Source of the DNA: Isoetes taiwanensis | Lineage: Eukaryota > Streptophyta > Lycopodiopsida > Isoetales > Isoetaceae | Direction: 5' to 3' | Length of the DNA stretch: 64,000 bases | NCBI GenBank assembly: GCA_021234155.1 | Contig: JAJEKV010000142.1 | Span: forward strand, 970,001-1,034,000 | In this document: positions 44,461-57,957 of the stretch, piece by piece | Position numbering within the stretch: the stretch's first letter is position 1 | Layout: each line of letters starts with the position of its first letter | Translations under genes and position numbers: made by a program | The notes under the pieces: generated by a model | The model's database searches: none | What the model was told of the DNA's origin: nothing | Seen by the model: only the letters and a program-made list of their open reading frames with translations

Positions 44461-46052
44461 GTCTTGGTTCGGGAAACTTTTTACAAGTCCAAGGAAAATT
44501 TCCTGGACTTGCTTACATAACCCGGTTATAGCCCTTTCCAGCCTACAATTTCCTACGAAAAACAAAACATACATGCAATTTTCCTAAGAATTAAAAATGA
44601 ACCGGATATATACAGCTTAAAGATTGGGTGTTGCTGCTGCTGCTTGCCAGAGGGAGGAGAGGAACAGAACAGCGCCTCCTCCATTTGCTGCTGCTATATC
44701 GCATTTGCATAGGGAGCCGAATGCTGCTATTTCGCTGCTTGCAGTGCTTGCTTCTTCGAACCTGCAAGGCGCCGTCGTGCCACAGCCTGCTCGACCTAAC
44801 GTAATAGAGAAAACCTAAACCTAAAAGGGAAAGTGCTGAAAAAAATAAATGCAATAGGGTGCTCGTGGAGAATCCGTGAAAAAAAATAAGAGGCAGCTTT
44901 TTTTACGTCAAATGATGTCCAAACCCACCAATTTCCTAAAAAGCTAGAAAATTAAACGGGCCCACATCCGTCAACTTTGTTACCAACCTGTCAATTTTTA
45001 ATTTTAAACGGTCAGATGCTCTTTAACCCCGGTATTTCCCGAACCAAGATAGTAGTTGCCAAGCAAACTACCTTTTCAAGTTAAAACAAGCTAGAATTGC
45101 AGGAATTGTTGTAGGGGGTAAAAGGCAAGCTTGCAAAAAATTTTGACAAAGAAGAAGAAGAAGAGAAAATCCCCTAGGATGTGACATTGCCGGTCAAAAT
45201 TCATGCGATCCCTTTAGATTAGAAGTTAAATGCTTAATTTATAACCACACTTAAACTTAATAGAAAGGTCTGCACACTTAAACTTAATGAGCCTGCTTCT
45301 CCTCTACTTAATATTTTTTTTGGGCCTCTCCTTTTTTTTGATCTCAAACAAAGAAGTACTTGCGAACATAATGAATATTCTGATCTTCGATTGCACTGGG
45401 CAAGTTCCATCATCAGACTTCGGGGTTGCAGCTCTTGATTATGTGAGAGAGGTATCTTGACCGCTTCTTTAGAGGCTGTAGTGGTACCTGCAATTATGAT
45501 TTTTGCACTCTTGACCTTGGTACATCTGAAGAAGCATGGACATAAATATAGGTCCAATGTTGTGACGTCTTACCCACTAGTCCCTTGGAGATGTCAAAGG
45601 TAGTGGAAAGAAGGAATTGTACTCCTCATAGGGAAGACAAAATGCTTAAGATGAATGTTTCTCAGGTGCCTTGAAGCTTGGAAGTATTTTAATGGTTTGG
45701 TTCTAAATAGTTAATACCAACCACTGAAAATGAATGCCATCCATTATCAATTGCATTGATTGATAAGTTTGTGATACATCGAAAGATCTAAGTGCAAAAT
45801 AACACTTCAACAAAAGGAAGGAACAATTGATGGTTGAGGGAAATGCACATCTTGCGAAAATGTATTAATAATGATTAGAGAGCATAAGCAATATTATGAT
45901 ACCCCTTACATAGCATACAAAGGAAGGTGTAATTATCTGAGACAAGAGGCACTTATGGGCCTCCAAGTGAGAATAACACATACCACGAGCCATTGCAACT
46001 TAGTTTTAACATCCACAATAGATTGGATGGTGTATGAAAATAGAATAGAATA
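44461..46052. other. Intergenic stretch
   Basis: No gene is recognised. Short frames at 44591-44854 are built on CTG/GCT runs and look like chance. Confidence 0.45.
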
Positions 46053-46180
46053 GATTTTTTAACGTCTACGAAAACTAATATCTAATATGCCGTAGGACCA
46101 TACAATGGGTAGTACATCCATTACTACTGGGATTAAAAAACTCTTGCCTCGAAAAGTTTTCAAGGGGAAAACTTTTGCAA
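46053..46180 (-). mobile_element. LINE family A 3' untranslated fragment
   Basis: The sequence TTTTTTAACGTCTACGAAAA and the following ACTACTGGGATTAAAAAACT correspond in order to the antisense 3' end of LINE-A at 12800-12960 (TTTTAACGTCCACGGAGG, then CTACTACCGGGATGAAAAAA). Only the tail is left. Confidence 0.6.
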
Positions 46181-46185
46181 TAACA

Positions 46186-46321
46186 ATGATACTAGACAAT
46201 GAATGAGTAATGAAACTGAAAGAGATTAGCATAACTCCATATCCAAGAGTACGATGATACTAGACAATGAATCAGTAATGAAACTGAAAGAGATTAGCAT
46301 AACTCCATATCCAAGAGTACG
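46186..46321. repeat. Perfect-looking 68-bp tandem duplication
   Basis: Units 46186-46253 and 46254-46321 differ by one base (GAATGAG versus GAATCAG). The near identity indicates a recent duplication. It lies about 0.9 kb upstream of the receptor-kinase start codon. Confidence 0.9.
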
Positions 46322-47130
46322 ATGAAAGCTGGTGGGACGACATAATGGCCAGGATCACCTCTTGGAATTTTTCCTTTTGGCAAATAGATAAGGAGCACCA
46401 CAAATTTTGGTATGGTGATGTATTGCTTAAAAGGAGTTCCAGCTTTTTACCGCCCAAGCCGGTGCCTGGATGTCGTGAGGACCAATGTGGTCCCAACCCA
46501 TTTGCTGCAGCGGCATGGATCATATTTTAATATCCACTTAGCTACTGTTACTTCCTTTTCTGCTTTACTTTAGTCCACCTTCAAATTATCCGCGCAGCAT
46601 CAAGATCTTGGATACGCCTGCAATTGTGGGCTCCATTGCACAATATAGCTGGAGATTTATTTTGTCTTTGCAAATGGTGGGCTTTTGTTGACACAGTTCA
46701 TCCTTGTTTTGATGCGGAACTGTAAAGATTTGTACCCAAATGCACCACTCAAAATTTTGAGCCTAAAAGCTCTTTTGTCTAGCTAGATTCAAGATGTTGA
46801 TCGCCATCTGAAGAAATCTCGCCATTATGTCAACTGGGCCAGATTAATTCGGGTAAGCGTCTCGCAGACATAATTTGGGCTGTAGCTTTCGTGCAATTTG
46901 TGGAGAAAAGGCACCATATCTGTGCAGGATACTGCATTGCGGCTTCTCGATCTTTTCCGGGTATGAATATGATAAACTGCCATCCTTTTCTCAAAAATAC
47001 AAAGGACGGCATGCCAAATAAAGCACTTCTGCATCATATCCTGTTCTCTGTTTGTAGACACAGAGAAAACTCTAAGACCTCTGTGTGGCACTCCTCTCAG
47101 AACATCGTAATCCTTTAAGAAGCTTGTAGT

Positions 47131-47172
47131 ATGGAAGCTATGCCCAGCATGTACACCTGCATTGCCTGCTAA
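47131..47172 (+). promoter_or_regulatory. Upstream ORF before the receptor-kinase start
   Basis: An ATG at 47131 encodes 13 residues and stops with TAA at 47170-47172, 16 bases before the main ATG. If the 5' untranslated region covers it, it could lower translation of the receptor. It contains two further in-frame ATGs. Confidence 0.45.
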
Positions 47173-47188
47173 CAACGGCGATTTGGAA

Positions 47189-50100
47189 ATGCTTGGTCTG
47201 TTCTTAAGTAAAATGTGCCAAGTCGCTGTGCAGGATTGTCCTGCCAAACAAGAAGCCAAACAAAAAGCTTTACTTCTGAACCGCAGCACTGAGAAAGGGA
47301 TCCAACAAGCAGGGTCTGGAAGACTAGTTGTGAAATGGTGGGAGAATGGAAACTGCCATGTGACAGGACAAACTGTAGTGGTTAAGTGTCAGAAATTTGA
47401 TAAAAGATGGCGCAGGAGGCTGGCAATAACTTGGATTCTTGCCGCTGTCATTGTATCAGTATATGTTTTCGACTTTCTGAATACAGGTATTGTGCATCGC
47501 CGCAAGGAAATGCTTATTAACATGTGTGAAGAACGTGCTTGGATGTTGCAAGACCAGTTCATGTCCAGCATGAATCATGTTCGATCACTAACAGCATTGG
47601 TGACTACTTTCCATCTTGGAAAACAGCCATCTGCTCTAGACCAGGTAGTATAATCTTGTCACAAGTTCAGAAGAATTGAAGCTCTTATTTTCATCCCAAT
47701 TTTTGTTGATATGGTATGACCTCAATCTCATGCAGGGGACTTTTGCTGCATACACAGCACGCACATCCTTTGAGAGACCCCTCATGACTGGTGTTGCATA
47801 TGCCAAAAGGGTATTACATTCTGAAAGAGAAGCATTTGAACGGGAGCATGGTTGGTCAATCAAGGGAATGTATACAAAAGAGCTGCAACCTGTGCAAGAC
47901 GAGTATGCACCAACTGTTTTGACTCAGGAGACTCTATCGCACCTTGCTTCTCTGGATATGATGTCAGGAGAGGTGTAGCTCTGCATCACTTAGATCCTAT
48001 TATTACTTTTACAAGGATATTTGGTCGATTCTAAGTGGCTCAATGTCCTTAATGCATGCAGGAAGATCGGGAGAACATATTGCGGTCGAGAGCGTCTGGC
48101 AAAGGGGCTTTGACTAGCCCTTTCCGACTTCTTGAATCAAACCATCTTGGTGTAGTTCTCACATTTACTGTTTACGACTCTGATCTTCGCTTGGATGCTA
48201 CGCCCGAAGACCGAATACAAGCAACAGCAGGGTCGGTAATATGCTGAATTTGTTTCAGTATTAATTGCAAGAATGATAGCTTCTCTGGACATAGGCCCAC
48301 TTTCCATTACGTAATCTTAGGCCTGTAGTAGCATGTGAAGCTTAAATGGATTTACAGCATCTATTATGAATATAGTCCAATAAAAGTTTGCAAAACACTC
48401 AAGAGGAGACGTTTCTTATGTGAACCTATTTCGAAACACACTTTCCCATGACTTGGGTGGCCAACTGCAAGTTTGGTGGAAGAAAAAAGCTGTTTCAGCA
48501 GGCAATCATGATCTTAACCATTGCTCCATCATGTTGGGCATCGGGCTTTTAGATGTTGAAAACAACTAAGATGGTGTTTATCTTTCTAACTTGGTCATTC
48601 TTTCAAAGCTTGCAGTTGGCAGATCACACTTCCCAACCCCTGGGGTCAAGAGAGTTCAAGATTGGAATTATGGAAGCTTTTGCTTAGATATTAAATTGGA
48701 CATTGTTCTCTACTATTTTCTTCTTGCCTGCAGCTTCTTATATTCAGCTGCATACATGGACACGCTATCATACCGTTTTGAAGTTGCTATCAGGCTGCAT
48801 AATCAAGTATTTTGATCTATAAGTAGCATTCGTGTTGTCATACTGATGCATTGTTAGACTGTTGATTAATGTCATGGGATTTCTCTCCATGTCATGGCAA
48901 ATGTGGGGCGTATTATATGTTGTCTTAGAACATAAATTTACACATATATAAATTACCATAAGATCAACCACATAAGATAACCAGCCATTAATGGACATCG
49001 GATTAATGGCATGTATTTGTGTAAACAGATATGTAGGTGGAGCATTTGATTTTGAATCTCTGGTCGAAAACCTGCTGAGACAACTTGCTGAAAGTCAGGC
49101 TATCATTGTAAATGTTTTCGATGTCACAAACCAGTCAATGCCATTAGTCATGTATGGTCCAAACGTTTCAGATGGTCTGGACACTCATGTTAGTCATCTG
49201 GACTTTGGTGATCCATTGCGGAAACATGAAATGCGTTGCAGGTACTAGCCCAAGAATATTAGTTTGGTCCCCTTAATTGAACTAATAGGTAAATGTCAAT
49301 CCATCAGAAATGAATTAAACAGGCTTTTAAGATTTTAATTTCAGGTCATGTAAGAAGCCACCTATTCCATGGTTAGCAATAACAACTGCTGGTGGAATAT
49401 TCGTGATTGCTTTACTTGCTGCGCACATTCTGTATGCAGCAGGTAACCGGATTGAAAAGGTGGAAGAAGATTGTCGGAAAATGGAAGCACTCAAGGTTAA
49501 GGCAGAGTCTGCAGATGTTGCAAAGTCGCAGGTATAGCTACGTTTGCAACCATTAATTTTTGCGTCTATTTGTTCTTGTTATTGGGAAATCATCACATTG
49601 CTGATATCGGGTATGTTGTGCAAGCTAAAGTGAGGTGCATGTATGATAAACGTTATTAGTGGCTTATTTCATTCTGCATTATGGTGTCAGAGCTTCTTTA
49701 GTCAGATTTGAGGGTGCTAGGTTAGGAAGATACTTCAGAAAGATTTTTGACCTTTCTATTGCTGATCGGGGTTTGGATCTGGGAGAGCAGATATTCTGAT
49801 AGATCTGGCTAGATCTTTAATATTCATATATTAGATGATTACTCACGCTTATAGAAAGAAATTATGCACAAAGAGTAAATATATTGCAGTGGGGAAGTTT
49901 AGCTTTCAGTTTTTGCGTGTGACCATCATGTGGTGCAAATGACTGGAGCCTTTTCTATCCTCATCTATACACTGAACACCTTCCTGGAGCCATCATGTTG
50001 GAAACTGGGAAGAATTGACTGGCTAGCAAACCCAGGACCTTCTGTTACCAAGCCAAGTGCCCTGCCACTGAGCTACCAGCTTGTGAGTGCACATTGCATA

Positions 50101-53100
50101 TATTTTCCAACTGTCTAGAGATGAGAAAAATAATTAATAAATCAATAGATACGAAAAGATGGGTTCAGGAGTTAAATTTGTCCTTTGCATGCTGTTCTGG
50201 TGAGTCTGCACATCTCTAACTAAAGTACCTAATTCATTTACTGGTTCTGGTGCCACTAAATATATGTCAGGTGCCACCAGTATTTTTTAGTCTTTTAAGA
50301 GGGTGATGAGACTCATGGATATAAGAGGGTGATGAGACTAATGAGTGCTTCTTGATCAAAGTAGGATTAGAGGTCTTCAAGTCCTTAAGAGGGTGGTGAG
50401 GTAGTGATGGGTCTGGACATCCTTGCAGTTTAAGATGGAAGATCATGCATGTCATGTACATTTCTGGTCTAGCCATTAATTGCGTTCCTATTTTCCTGGT
50501 CAAATTATGAATCTTCCTGCCTAAGTTCAAATTTTAAGACCACAGCACAAAGTATGCTAGGTCATTATTTAATAGATTCTCAGATGGACCAGGCAGCATC
50601 AGAGAATTCATCGACGTCCAGTGTTTAGAGGAGAATGGCACCACAGATTGCCCATCTCAGTCTGCAGGATATGCACATGTTGAGAATGTGGATCAGAAAT
50701 ATTTCAGTTTTGAAGCGCTTGTAAATTTCCTTTTGACAGTCTCGATATAAAAGGTAGGGTTAACATCGAGTTGACTATGCTCCAGCCCTCAAAGCAATAA
50801 GTGCAAGTGTAGAATCTAATGCATATAAGTCAATTCCAAATTTTCCAGAGAAACCTTTAGCAACTAGTTTGGCCAAGATATTTGAGGACCCAGATCCAAT
50901 GGCTGCTGCTTGCAATTCTAAGTAGGTGGGTGGCATGAATGAAGAGTATAAGGTGTCTGTATAATGGCAGCATATTCCTTTGCCTGAAGGTGAGCAAGCT
51001 ATATGTTGTAAATGTGTTATATAAAATCAATGTAATCTGAGTGGTGGGATCGGAGGTACTGCAGCAGTTAGATCTAACTTCTTCAACTCTGGAGCAAGAC
51101 AAGGGGAATTGACTGAACAAAGAATCTTGGGGGGCAGGGCATGACAATGTCATTCTATCAAAGAAAGGTATCGCACTATATACCATCTGTCCCTTTGTCC
51201 GCTTCTGGAAATTTGGCGCAAGAATAGATCAACAATTTGCAGCTGTTTAATCTTTTCGAGGGAAAATTGGTATGTATTAACATCTGATAAGAGGACAAGC
51301 ACATTCAAATAATTGAGTGTGCAAAAGGAGCATGTCGCTCCTAGTCAATTGATTCAAAAGTGAATCTAAAGATTTGATTAAACTTTTCAACAAAAAAAAA
51401 GGGAAAGAAAGAATGTATCAATATCTGGTAAAGATTGATTGGGTATGAGACCAAATACAGTAGTGTGCAAGGAGCACCCGATTGTTTCTGCAGGAATGGT
51501 GCTCAGATATATTCATGCTTATACTCCCTGCATGTTTACCCTAATTTGGTGTTTGTTGACACCTGATAAATCTTGTTAGTGACATTTGATACAAGTTAAC
51601 ACATACACATTTTTTATGGTTAATTGCCAGGCAGAATCAATCTCATGCAGTTCTAACCACAATCTTATGTGTCTGCAGTTCTTGGCAACAGTTTCTCATG
51701 AGATTCGCACTCCAATGAATGGTGTACTAGGTAATTGAAACGTATTATGTCATATCTATCAAAACAATGGTCATATTATTGTGCACCAGGATTAATAGTG
51801 TTTTGCATTATTTCAAAGGGATGCTTCAAATGCTCATGGACACAGAGCTAGACGCAACTCAATGTGATTATGCCCGGACAGCACATGAAAGTGGAAAACA
51901 GTTGATAAAGCTTATAAATGAAGTTCTAGACCAGGCAAAAATTGAATCAGGGCGCATTGAGTTAGAAAGTGTGCCCTTCAATTTGCGGGCAATATTAGAT
52001 GACATTCTTTCACTCTTTTCTGCAGAAATCAAGGATAGAAAAATTGAGGTGTGCTTAATACCATATATATTTTTTTTTTCATCAAGGCCCCACTTATGAC
52101 TGGTTTTACATTTCTTTGTTAAAAAGTTGGCTGTATATGTCTCGGAGAGTGTCCCAGAAGTAATGGTTGGAGATCCTGTGCGACTCCATCAAATTATTAC
52201 AAACCTTGTTGGAAACTCCGTTAAGGTAAGAACGGAATGCACTCCCACCTTATCCTATCTATTGAACGAGAAACATTAGTCTTGTTATATTGATGTGACT
52301 TACGAAAATTTGCAGTTTACAGAACGAGGTCACATTTTTGTGTGTGTCTGCATGGCTGATAATGCCATCATTGAAATGGACCTTAAGACCAATTACTTTG
52401 CAAAACAAGGGGAGCCTACCGATAATCAAGCTACCTATACCACATTGAGTGGATTGGAAGTTGCCAATGGAGGAAATAGCTGGGAGACATTTAAGCTTGT
52501 GCTTGAGAATGAAGTTTCACAGAAAACCAGCACAAAGGAGGGCTCAGTTGAACCAACAGACATGGTACGCCTTGTCTTTAGTGTTGAAGACACAGGTGTA
52601 GGGATACCTTTACCGGCACAAGAGCGTGTATTTACTCCTTTTATGCAAGCAGACAGCTCCACATCTAGGAATTATGGTGGTACTGGGATAGGCCTCAGCA
52701 TCAGCAGACGTCTTGTTGAATTGATGAAAGGTCAGATTGGATTCGTGAGCACGTCAGGTGTTGGGACTACATTTAAGTTTATTGTACCATTCCATAAACA
52801 AGAGGAAAGTGTCTTAGACAGTGGTAAGCACGCCTCAACAAAGTTTAAATATCCTGAAATCGTCCCTTTACCTACCAAATTTAAAGGGATGAAGGCACTT
52901 GTTGTGGACCCAAATCTTGTGAGGTCTCAAGTTTCACGTTATCATTTGCAAAGGTTGGGCGTTCAAGTAGAAATAGCAAATGATTGCAATGCTGCCATAT
53001 TAAAATTAAAAAGCACACTTGACCCAGCCAGTAAGGAAAGGTAAATGTCTTGTATTTGCTTTAATTTGTTAATGGGATTATTCAAGTCATTAACTTCTTA

Positions 53101-53934
53101 CATGCTCATGACAGTTTAAGTACTCGTATAGATGTTGTCCTTGTGGAGAAAGATGCTTGGGGTCCAAATACTGGCCTTTGTTTTCATCAACAGATCAGTG
53201 ATGCTGGTATATGGTTTGATATGCTGCTGGGGCCGAGGTTGGTCCTTCTTGCTCTCTCAATCAAAGAAGAAGAAGCTCAGAAGGCCAAGGCAACAGGTTT
53301 TGTAGACACTATTATAAAACCTTTAAGGGCAAGCAATGTTGCACTATGTCTGCAGACGGCCCTAGGCATCAGCAGTAAGAGACGAAATTATGGGAAGCAT
53401 CTCAAAGAAACTCATGATCCGTTGCGTAACCTCCTTTCTGGAAAATGTATTCTGGTTGTAGACGACAACAGAGTTAATAGGCGTGTCGCTGCTGGCGCAC
53501 TTACCAAATATGGAGCTCAAGTAGAATGTGTGGATTCTGGAAAGCTTGCAATTCAGATGCTTCAACCCCCACATAACTTTGATGCCTGCTTTATGGACAT
53601 TCAAATGCCAGAAATGGATGGGTATGCTTTTCATATAGAATAGTGTTTTTGGAATAAAGGCTAGAAGGTATTTTTGTGGCTAACAACTAGAACTTTTAAC
53701 AGGTTTGAAGCTACCCGCCAAATCCGAAATGCCGAGTCTTTATTTTCTGAACGACGCAATGGTGAAACAGACAAGGGTGATAGACAGTGGCATGTGCCTA
53801 TTCTGGCAATGACAGCTGATGTGATACAAGCCACTGATGAACAATGTGTACGATCTGGAATGGATGGTTATGTTTCAAAACCTTTTGAGGAAGAACAGCT
53901 CTATAAAGCGGTGGTGCAATTTTTTTTGAAGTAA
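47189..53934 (+). CDS. CRE1: CHASE-domain hybrid histidine kinase (cytokinin receptor)
   Basis: Membrane sensor that binds cytokinin in its lumenal CHASE domain and starts a His-Asp phosphorelay to HPt proteins and response regulators. Eleven exons give 1035 residues: 47189-47644, 47736-47972, 48062-48231, 49029-49241, 49345-49531, 51679-51730, 51819-52048, 52127-52225, 52316-53040, 53115-53621, 53703-53934, all GT-AG and in phase. TM1 is at about 78-98; CHASE at about 115-330 ([33 protein letters not shown], whose Asp226 probably matches the ligand-contacting Asp of AHK4); TM2 at about 368-391. Phosphoacceptor His428 lies in [14 protein letters not shown]. The N box is at 537-548, DTGVGIP at 640-646, GGTGIGLS at 669-676. 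A degenerate receiver follows (LVVDPN), then a complete receiver with Asp906/Asp907, phosphoacceptor Asp951 ([11 protein letters not shown]), Thr996 and Lys1018. Length matches AHK3/AHK4. I chose the first in-frame ATG. Subtype 2, 3 or 4 is not resolved. Confidence 0.95.
49532..51678 (+). other. Long intron 5 of the receptor kinase
   Basis: This 2.1-kb intron separates the TM2/linker exon from the short exon carrying the phosphoacceptor histidine. All other introns in the gene are under 0.8 kb. It contains transposon debris: a primer-binding-site-like TGGTGTCAGAGC at 49682-49693 (one mismatch to the copia site) and a tRNA-derived SINE-like sequence. Confidence 0.75.
49950..50082 (-). mobile_element. 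tRNA-derived SINE-like sequence in intron 5
   Basis: On the minus strand, a polymerase III A box TAGCTCAGTGG (50075-50065) is followed about 33 bases later by a B-box-like CCTGGGTTTGCTAGCC. That arrangement is typical of the tRNA-related head of plant SINEs. The B box is imperfect, and no clear 3' tail or target duplication was found. Confidence 0.45.
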
Positions 53935-54563
53935 TATCAAGCTGAATCTGGAGTTGGAAGGAAATTTTTGAGTGGATGGAAACAGTTTTTCATATTCGTT
54001 TTGTGAATAAGGCTTTGGAATTGTGATCTTGCAAGGGAGAGCATGTAAGCTTGAAATATTCTCCCATTATCATTCACATGAAGGATGCAGAGGTACAATA
54101 ACTTTGTTCAGATTCACATAACATCTGCCATGAGATTGATATGGCTGACCGATTTGTTGCTTTTTCCAGAGATACACAACTCGACTGAATAGGATAATAT
54201 TAGGATGGGCTGATTTTGTCCATTTGAAGAGCAAAGAATACGTATGCTCGAGAACATTCTAATGTCCATGCATTCGGACGTGTTCAACTACGGCTAACTC
54301 CATAACATGTGTACATTATATATATATATTGTACGATAGAATTTAAATGTTACAGACATAGAATTCCAAAATATGTACAGTATAATTCGAGTTATAAATT
54401 TGTACGTTCATTGCAATTGTTTGCTTATTGACACTTTTTTTGTTCAAGGTTCTTATGTAACGCAAGATAAATTTTTCCATAATATTGTCAAAAGTAAGCA
54501 TACATACATGTAAAACTTACAATAGTTTATTATGTGATATTCACTTATTTTTTTCTATTTCAG
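53935..54563. other. Receptor-kinase 3' flank
   Basis: Probable 3' untranslated region followed by AT-rich sequence including a TATATATATA run near 54320. No gene is recognised. Confidence 0.5.
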
Positions 54564-54772
54564 GAACTAATGGATGTTACACTAAAGGCGACCAACAGGT
54601 TCTTGCTGTTGGTCCAAGCATGATGCAACATACCATATATGTTGCATCTGCTGGAAAGAAGATGTTCTTTGGCAAAGGTTGGGATGAGTTCTTGGGACAT
54701 AATGCTTTCAAAGATGGAGATGTAATAGTTTGCGCAATTTCTCAGTGGGGGCAAAATATGTCTTGTTTGTAA
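54564..54772 (+). pseudogene. B3 DNA-binding-domain exon fragment
   Basis: After a strong acceptor (TTTCTATTTCAG at 54563) the frame reads to KKMFFGKGWDEFLGHNAFKD and GDVIVCAISQWGQNM. The pattern FGKGW..F...N....GD..V is the C-terminal half of a plant B3 transcription-factor domain (REM-like). The frame ends in a stop at 54770-54772 before a full domain or a second B3 is reached. An acidic stretch follows in another frame near 54870 (SDDEDEERN). I read it as a gene fragment or a badly decayed gene. Confidence 0.55.
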
Positions 54773-55050
54773 ATGCGATGGCAAATATCACAATCAGTCT
54801 TTCCGACCGGCTGAAGTTGATAATGCAAATGCTAACCCCGATGTACAAGACATTGCACATGAATTAAAGAAATAAGTGATGATGAAGATGAGGAGAGAAA
54901 TGGAACTTTTAGATGCAGGCTGCTCAGGTGAGATTATAAATTGGGCCTGTTAAGATTCACATGTGTATATAGTATATGGATTTATGTATCATATATTCTA
55001 ATAATCTTTTAACTTAATTATACAAAGGCTAGATCCACATGACATTTGAA

Positions 55051-55131
55051 GAATGCCAAAGAAGGGCTAGACACTTACTATAAATGGTTTCAAATGTCAA
55101 AGAAGGGTTAGACACTTACTATAAATGGTCC
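55051..55131. repeat. Tandem repeat of about 40 bp
   Basis: Two units each contain TCAAAGAAGGGTTAGACACT or its variant with GGGCTAG, and ACTATAAATGGT. They differ at a few positions. Confidence 0.85.
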
Positions 55132-57957
55132 AGGAGACATCAGTTTTGATGTCAAGCCAAAGAGGAGCCACGATTGCCTTAGTGACAAATGGGACAAAAT
55201 GAAGCAAGCACTTGGTCTTGAATTAGGTGGCGTACTCGAATTCAAAGCTGTATTTGAGATCGTATGAAATATGAAGATTCTCAAGGGTGAGACCAAGGAT
55301 CGGTTTAGGTTCCTATAAATATGTCTAATGATGAACATGTGAAAGTTGTGAAAGTAATTATCCTACATTAGAACTATCTGCCATTACTGCTGTAATTTTG
55401 CATGCATGGAAGATTTTGTATATGTTTATATCCAGCATGTGTTGGTCATGACAGTATAAAAGGAAGTCTATTATTGCAAGTAATGTGTAAAAGATATTTT
55501 AATTAATATAACATGTTTTATGTTCCTGAGAACGTGTCAGAATTTCAAGCAAGTAAAATTTAATGACCTGTGCTATTTTATGAATAATGTTATCATAAAG
55601 TATTTAATTGTTATCAGAAGTCTATGATTATGCAACTTTGTTAAGTGGGACAATTGGTGCTTCTTGTTCAAAAGTATGTATGATTTGAAAGATCGTCAAT
55701 CAGTAGTAGATGCAACTATCAACATCTTGTGCAAATAATCAGAGTCTGAGCCAATCAATCTGTAGATTCAGAATATGCCACCAGGTCTGCTAGAGACATT
55801 AAGAGGAAGTAATTGGTGTATTATAAATGGCTGCTAAGGTTTTGCAGTACCTCCTAGCATGACGATTAGCTATTATATCAAATGTTTCAGCATAATTTTA
55901 GGTGGAAAGATTGAGCCAAAGCTAGAATATTTTGAAAATTTTGTTAACCCTTTTAGTAACTGTAGTGACATAGAGACTGGCATTTTTACTGTCAAAGAAG
56001 TGCATAAGACTTCAATTCTTCATTTGAGGCTAGCTAACACTGAACCGAATGGTGGCAATATTCTTGTCTACCGAAGTCATGTGAATAATATGAGGCTTGT
56101 ACCTATTGACCATGTTCATTGACTTTCTGTATAAGGTAATTCAAACTTACTTTTATATATCTATGGTTTTGTAATAGTTAAATGAGATTTCTGTAATGAT
56201 ATTGTTCTTTACTGTGCAGTTCAAGTATTATACGTTGAATGGATATATTGGTCAGAAGGATACCCCCCATATGAAGCTGCAAAAATGGAGGAAATAGCAA
56301 TTCTTGATGCCGAGGATATTGAACTTTTTGAGAAACGTGTTATCCGATTAAGACTATAATTTGCTCATGTTCTTAAGGTGGTAACAATACTCCTCAAAAA
56401 TAATGCTGTGGAAAGTCCCGCTCCATTCGTAATTGTTTCTATGATGTGTGGGGATTATGTAAACAGGAAATATGATATTGAGAATATGATGGAAGAAACA
56501 GAATATAATAATCTCCCTGCTTCTAGTCGGGAAACATACATGGAAACCTTATCACAAATTCTATACAATGTCTGCAAAAACCAATGCCCCTTACAATGCA
56601 CATCATATAATTCAAGATTGGTAGGTTTGACGACTTTGCGTACAAGATGGAATGTGATGCTTTAGAATATGACACTAACTTCATAATTGTTTGCATCATC
56701 ATTGGTGAATTGGTTAAAAAACTTTGTACTGTTTTGAGTTTACAGATGCTCGTAACTTATTAAGTTGCTATCATGATTGAAAATGTGGTGTTCCTAAAAA
56801 TAACTATATATTCTTCCTAGAACAATGGAGCCTTGGTATTGGTATTATGTGAATTTTATTATTTCTTAAACAAATATATATTAAAAGCCGCACAAATAAT
56901 ATTTGAAGTCGACCTTAATTAAAAAAAAAATGAGGGATTCATTTTCCAATTGATATGCATAAGAAGGTATTAGATGGAAAAAAGAAACAATGGCTCCAAT
57001 TCAATGTATTGGCAATGGCATGGTTAATTGCTTGATTTGATATTGCGGCTTGAGCTATTTACATGTTTATATTATAGATTTGATGACAATATGATTCATG
57101 CTTGATGCATGTATGCATTAGTTGGAGACACTTCCTAATGTCCACAAAGGCTATAGATTTTAATAACAAAAATGTTGTTATTAAATATTGAGAAATACTT
57201 AGTATAGTATAATGCCAGGTAGAAATGCTAGTGTAGGCTTTAAGTTTTGCAGACTTGTTAGATAAGCCTGCTTATAGCCATTGTTTGCTGGGTCATGTTG
57301 CATTTTGTATTGTTCATGTCATTTAGATGTTATGTTGCAATTGTGATATGAGATTTTTCCTTTTGGGGTGATGAATATTTGAAACCATTGCATAATTGCT
57401 AATATGACGACGTGTGCGAGTGTATGAACATACATTCTTCTTACATAGTCTACGATTTTCAAAAGCAACTTATATTGTTTGTTGTTTCCCTATCAGTATA
57501 CTTGATATTCCTAATGATATATATGACACTACGAATAAAAATACTATGCAGATAATATCCAATTTGATGACTTATGGATGCATATGAACCACAACATTTT
57601 GCACTTCTTATAGTTGGTATTGTTCATGTTGCTTGTTGACCTTGGTTGTGATTTTTGACAATTCACGTATATATGTATAGATCGCAGTTTTCTCAAATCA
57701 TATAATGAAAGTGTTTAATAAACTGTCAATTGAAATGTTTGCAAAGCTTATAGAAGTAAACATCACTTCAGCCATAATGCTCCATGATGCATCAAAATAT
57801 TAAAATTCTTAATGACCTAGGAGAATTAGTTAGACAGAAAAATGAGATAGAAATGATAAAACGTTGAAATACAAAAGACATAGTTGGTCTTGCTTAAAGA
57901 ATGAAGTGAATACATGTAAATTTGAAGGTTTTATTACGTATAACATTAATGCCTGGC
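55132..57957. other. Unassigned sequence with two open frames
   Basis: Frames at 55859-56122 (KIEPKLEYFENFVNPFSN; HLRLANTEPNGGNILVYR) and 56378-56665 (VIVSMMCGDYVNRKYDIENM) have protein-like composition and could be exons of one gene, with an intervening coding-like stretch at 56221-56360. I do not recognise a family. From 56700 to 57957 the sequence is AT-rich with nothing recognisable. Confidence 0.35.

Noticed and set aside
48730-48830. Additional receptor-kinase exon inside intron 3
   Set aside because: The exon 3 to exon 4 joint at 48231/49029 already gives the conserved continuous CHASE sequence; extra sequence would disrupt it.
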